Positions 61,381-64,000 of a stretch of 64,000 bases of DNA are shown piece by piece. The notes below the pieces were generated by a model that was given only the letters and a program-made list of their open reading frames with translations, was not told the origin of the DNA and made no database searches. The stretch is from positions 1 to 64,000 of the forward strand of contig NZ_JAIXYH010000018.1 in the NCBI RefSeq assembly GCF_027490375.1, in the 5' to 3' direction. A program made the position numbers and the translations under genes. Numbering within the stretch: position 1 is the stretch's first letter; each line of letters begins with the position of its first letter. This stretch comes from Flavobacterium sp. Lineage in GTDB: Bacteria > Bacteroidota > Bacteroidia > Flavobacteriales > Flavobacteriaceae.

Positions 61381-61935
61381 CTAATATTCGCCTTCGTTGG
61401 CAATGATTTCAGCCAGTAATTTCTTTGCGCGAAGCAATTTAATTTTCACGTTATTGAGCGGTTCATTGGTTTTGTTCGCAATTTCTTGATACGACAATTC
61501 CTGGAAGTACCGCATTTGGATTACTTGCTGGTAATGCGGTTTGAGCTGCTTGATTTGTCGAAGCAAGTTCGATAAATTTTGTTCTGTAATGAGCACATCT
61601 TCCGCGGATGGTGTATCGTCGATAACGCCATACGCCAATTCTTCATCGCCTAAATTGTGAATTTCATGCAGTGCTTTTCTCTTGCGAATCAGGTCAATGT
61701 GTACATTCTTGGCAATGGCAATCAGCCAGGTATTGAATTTAAACTCGGGGTTGTAGGTTTTTAGCTTATCGAACGCTTTAGCAAATGTTTCAATGGTAAT
61801 ATCTTCTGCATCTGTTTCGTTTTCAGTTCGTTTCAGCATAAAGCCGTAAACTTCATTCCAGTACTTGTCGAGCAAATGCGTAAAAGCCGTTTGATCGCCT
61901 GCAATAGCTAATTGTATGTACTGATTTATTTCCAC
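61381..61935 (-). CDS. ECF-type RNA polymerase sigma factor
   Basis: 184 residues from GTG 61935 (MEINQYIQLAIAGDQTAF); the ATG at 61974 would add a leader that overlaps the GT2 gene further and fits the family poorly. Region 2 is EVYGFMLKRTENETDAEDITIETFAKAF and region 4 is LKPHYQQVIQMRYFQELSYQEIA. It overlaps the upstream GT2 gene by 10 bp, so expression is coupled. No anti-sigma gene is seen; the 36-residue ORF lies downstream. Confidence 0.9.
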   Translation of the reverse strand: MEINQYIQLAIAGDQTAFTHLLDKYWNEVYGFMLKRTENETDAEDITIETFAKAFDKLKTYNPEFKFNTWLIAIAKNVHIDLIRKRKALHEIHNLGDEELAYGVIDDTPSAEDVLITEQNLSNLLRQIKQLKPHYQQVIQMRYFQELSYQEIANKTNEPLNNVKIKLLRAKKLLAEIIANEGEY

Positions 61936-63032
61936 TGAACTGGTTTTGTAAACGTATTGGCAATGAAGATACACAATTGTGTGAAAACCAATGCTATTTC
62001 AAGAATTGGATAAAAATACATCGTATCTTTTTCCTGTAGTTTTCCAGCTGTGAAACCTAAACACAACCAGGTTGAGAGGTATCGTAAACCAATTAACGAC
62101 ACTACGATAATCCATTCAAATTGGGCAATAAGCAACACCGTTGCCAATACTGGAAAAGCTAGTTGTGTAGCATAGAAAATAGATAGCTGTATCCGATCGA
62201 ATGCTTTGTAATAGTTTGCAGTGGTCGAATGCCTACGCTTTTGGCGAAACCAAGTTCCAAAAGTTGTCTTCGGTTCGCTGATGGTAAAGGCATGTGGCGC
62301 ATCGGCATAGGTCGTATTTTTCTTGGTAGCTACTTGATTCACAAATAAATCGTCGTCGCCCGAACGCAATTTTAAGTGATCTCTAAATCCATCTACTTTG
62401 AAGAACTCCTCGCGCTTATATGCTAAATTTCGGCCAACTCCCATGTACGGTTTTCCGGCTAAAGTCCATCCAAAATATTGAACGGCAGCTAACAAGGTTT
62501 CGTATCGAATCAGTTTATTCAAAAATGAATTGGGTATTTTTCGGTATTTTCCATAGCCTAAAACAATCGTTTTTTGCATGGTAAACTGTCCGGCCATTTC
62601 CTTTAACCACTGATTTGACGCCGGAACGCAATCGGCATCAATAAAAAGTAAGTATTCTTTTGTGGCTGCTTTAATGCCTAATGTCAGTGCAAATTTTTTG
62701 TTGCCCCAAAAAGCTTCGTTATTAACTACTTTAACGATCTTAATCATGGGGTATTGCGCCTGAAACTGTTCAAAGACCTCTAAAGTTTCATCGCTAGAAG
62801 CATCGTCAATCAAAACAATTTCAAAGTCGTGGTACTCTTGCGCAGCTAAAAGTGGAATGAGGCGTTCAACGTTTTTCTCTTCATTCTTAGCGCAAACTAA
62901 AACCGAAACACCAATTTTTTTTGGCGTTCCGCTGCGAACGGGTTTAAAGCTAAATTTCGCAAAAACAGCCCAATAATAAAGGAGTTGCAGCACAACCACA
63001 ACGGCAAAAACACAAAGTAAAATGGCATACAT
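61926..63032 (-). CDS. family 2 glycosyltransferase, membrane-bound
   Basis: 368 residues. An N-terminal TM helix (YAILLCVFAVVVVLQLLYYW) is followed by a GT-A domain: VSVLVCAKNEEKNVERLI, DDASSDETLEVF, DADCVP (DXD) and RSGDDDLFVNQ. FRQKRRHST resembles the QRxRW motif, and two or three C-terminal TM helices follow. Processive polysaccharide synthesis or lipid glycosylation is likely; the product is unknown. It has a TAnnTTTG box upstream. Confidence 0.9.
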   Translation of the reverse strand: MYAILLCVFAVVVVLQLLYYWAVFAKFSFKPVRSGTPKKIGVSVLVCAKNEEKNVERLIPLLAAQEYHDFEIVLIDDASSDETLEVFEQFQAQYPMIKIVKVVNNEAFWGNKKFALTLGIKAATKEYLLFIDADCVPASNQWLKEMAGQFTMQKTIVLGYGKYRKIPNSFLNKLIRYETLLAAVQYFGWTLAGKPYMGVGRNLAYKREEFFKVDGFRDHLKLRSGDDDLFVNQVATKKNTTYADAPHAFTISEPKTTFGTWFRQKRRHSTTANYYKAFDRIQLSIFYATQLAFPVLATVLLIAQFEWIIVVSLIGLRYLSTWLCLGFTAGKLQEKDTMYFYPILEIALVFTQLCIFIANTFTKPVQWK

Positions 63033-63058
63033 AGCTAGCTGTTCAGTTTTGTCGGCGG

Positions 63059-63066
63059 CAAAGGTA
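63059..63066 (-). promoter_or_regulatory. -7 box TACCTTTG for the GT2-sigma operon
   Basis: Exact TAnnTTTG, 26 bp before the ATG at 63032. Confidence 0.55.
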
Positions 63067-63161
63067 CAAAGCTGCGTTCGATTAAAAAATTTTGTCGGAT
63101 TTCAGTCGGCTACTTCTCAAAGAAATGTATACGAAAGCACGAAACTCTCACACATTTTACC

Positions 63162-64000
63162 TTAAACCGATTCGGGAACTAAATTAACTTCGGGTTCAAT
63201 CGCTATATCAAACGTATCTAAAACTACTTGTTTGACTTCCAAGGCTAATTGGTACAACTCAGGGCCGCTCGCCGAACCGTAATTTACAAGTACCAACGCT
63301 TGTTTTTCATGCACTCCTGCGTCTCCGCGACGAAATCCTTTGTAACCAGACTTTTCGATCAGATATCCTGCAGGTATTTTTACTGTTCCATCTTCGAGTA
63401 AGTAATATTTGATATCGGGATGTTTGGCCAGTACTTCCGCAAATTTATCGGCACTGATAATCGGATTTTTGAAAAAACTACCGCTGTTGCCCAATACATT
63501 TGGATCGGGAAGTTTCGATTGGCGGATTTTAATCACCGCACGACTTACATCTATCGGCGTAGGTTCGCTGATGCCGGCAATTTCCAATTCTTGCAAGATA
63601 TCGCCGTAATTCAAATGTAACTGGTGGTTTCGTTTTGTGAGTTTGAATACAACTGAGGTAATGATGTACGTACCTTTTAGCGCGCCTTTGAAAATGCTTT
63701 CGCGATATGCAAATTGGCAATCGTCGGTATGAAAGGTTTTAAATTCTGCTGTTTTTCGGTGCAAAGCTTCGCAATACACCATTACGTCTTTGATTTCTAC
63801 GCCGTAGGCACCAATGTTTTGCATCGGTGCAGTTCCCGTGTTTCCAGGAATGAGCGATAAATTTTCCAATCCGCCGTAGCCATTTTCCAAACAGTACACC
63901 ACCAATTCGTGCCAATTCTGTCCGGCTTGCGCTTTGATCCAAACAAAATCGTCGTCTTCATCTAGAATTTCAATTCCCGAAAAATTAATTCGCACTACCG
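63162..64000 (-). CDS. murB: UDP-N-acetylmuramate dehydrogenase MurB, 3' part
   Basis: About 279 residues are visible; the 5' end lies beyond the window. Reduces UDP-GlcNAc-enolpyruvate to UDP-MurNAc in peptidoglycan synthesis. NLSLIPGNTGTAPMQNIGAYGVEI is the FAD-binding hallmark, GNSGSFFKNP has the catalytic Ser, and EPEVNLVPES the catalytic Glu. The frame is open at the edge (GTA GTG), so no start should be placed here. Confidence 0.96.
   Translation of the reverse strand, partial: VVRINFSGIEILDEDDDFVWIKAQAGQNWHELVVYCLENGYGGLENLSLIPGNTGTAPMQNIGAYGVEIKDVMVYCEALHRKTAEFKTFHTDDCQFAYRESIFKGALKGTYIITSVVFKLTKRNHQLHLNYGDILQELEIAGISEPTPIDVSRAVIKIRQSKLPDPNVLGNSGSFFKNPIISADKFAEVLAKHPDIKYYLLEDGTVKIPAGYLIEKSGYKGFRRGDAGVHEKQALVLVNYGSASGPELYQLALEVKQVVLDTFDIAIEPEVNLVPESV

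Noticed and set aside
1-64000. CRISPR array
   Set aside because: No run of three or more evenly spaced direct repeats was found; the repeats seen are palindromic, dispersed or only duplicated.

Overview
The window reads as a chromosome segment of a member of the Flavobacteriaceae (phylum Bacteroidota). The evidence is a type IX secretion C-terminal sorting domain (9809-13009), a bacillithiol gene (bshC), a FadL-type outer membrane porin, several SPII lipoproteins, moderately low G+C, hardly any Shine-Dalgarno sites, and repeated exact matches to the Bacteroidota -7 promoter box TAnnTTTG (for example upstream of bshC, ndk, rimO, proS, tRNA-Glu, typA, ffh and a GT2 gene). No genus can be fixed from this sequence alone.

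Layout. 1-736 holds nested miniature inverted-repeat elements, a short gene remnant and a GC-rich intergenic repeat. 0.7-5.8 kb carries two thioredoxin-fold exported proteins and a histidine kinase/response regulator pair followed by a small CpxP-like secreted protein. 5.8-13.5 kb has a B12/radical-SAM protein divergent from bshC, a ten-repeat SusE/F-like T9SS protein, and ndk. 13.7-19 kb has a DciA-like protein, lipoproteins, a serine hydrolase, a DUF2233 protein and an LRR protein. 19.2-24.4 kb is accessory: three small unknown genes and a two-gene module (winged-helix protein plus an 820-residue type IIG-like restriction/methylase fusion) bounded by inward-facing 29-bp inverted repeats. 24.6-37.8 kb is mostly core: rimO, FadL-like porin, Gly/Trp-rich lipoprotein, proS, two tRNA-Glu, rpsT, a PAS kinase with a CheY-like partner, typA, ffh, folD.

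37.8-50.1 kb is an eroding accessory island. It holds an IS3-family element that clips a neighbour, an IS1595-type transposase, a SWIM zinc-finger protein, unknown genes, an orphan HigA, a ParDE pair whose toxin has an in-frame stop, a DUF4253 gene also split by an in-frame TAA, and several structured non-coding repeats. One repeat of up to about 190 bp occurs three times, each time pointing into the 5' end of an accessory gene. 50.1-64 kb returns to core genes: TspO-like protein, rluF, alpha/beta hydrolase, a Cys-less zinc-ribbon family protein with a NIF3 protein, lpxK, a lipA-gap-hybrid kinase overlap operon, terC, a PhnA-like protein, a PEGA lipoprotein, an ECF sigma factor overlapping a GT2 gene, and the C-terminal part of murB running off the right edge.

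The strongest candidates for something new are the inverted-repeat-bounded R-M module with its adjacent attC-like fold, the composite repeat that leads three unrelated accessory genes, and a CX4CX2C variant radical-SAM protein. Several short ORFs (36-57 codons) and one pseudogene were read directly from the sequence.
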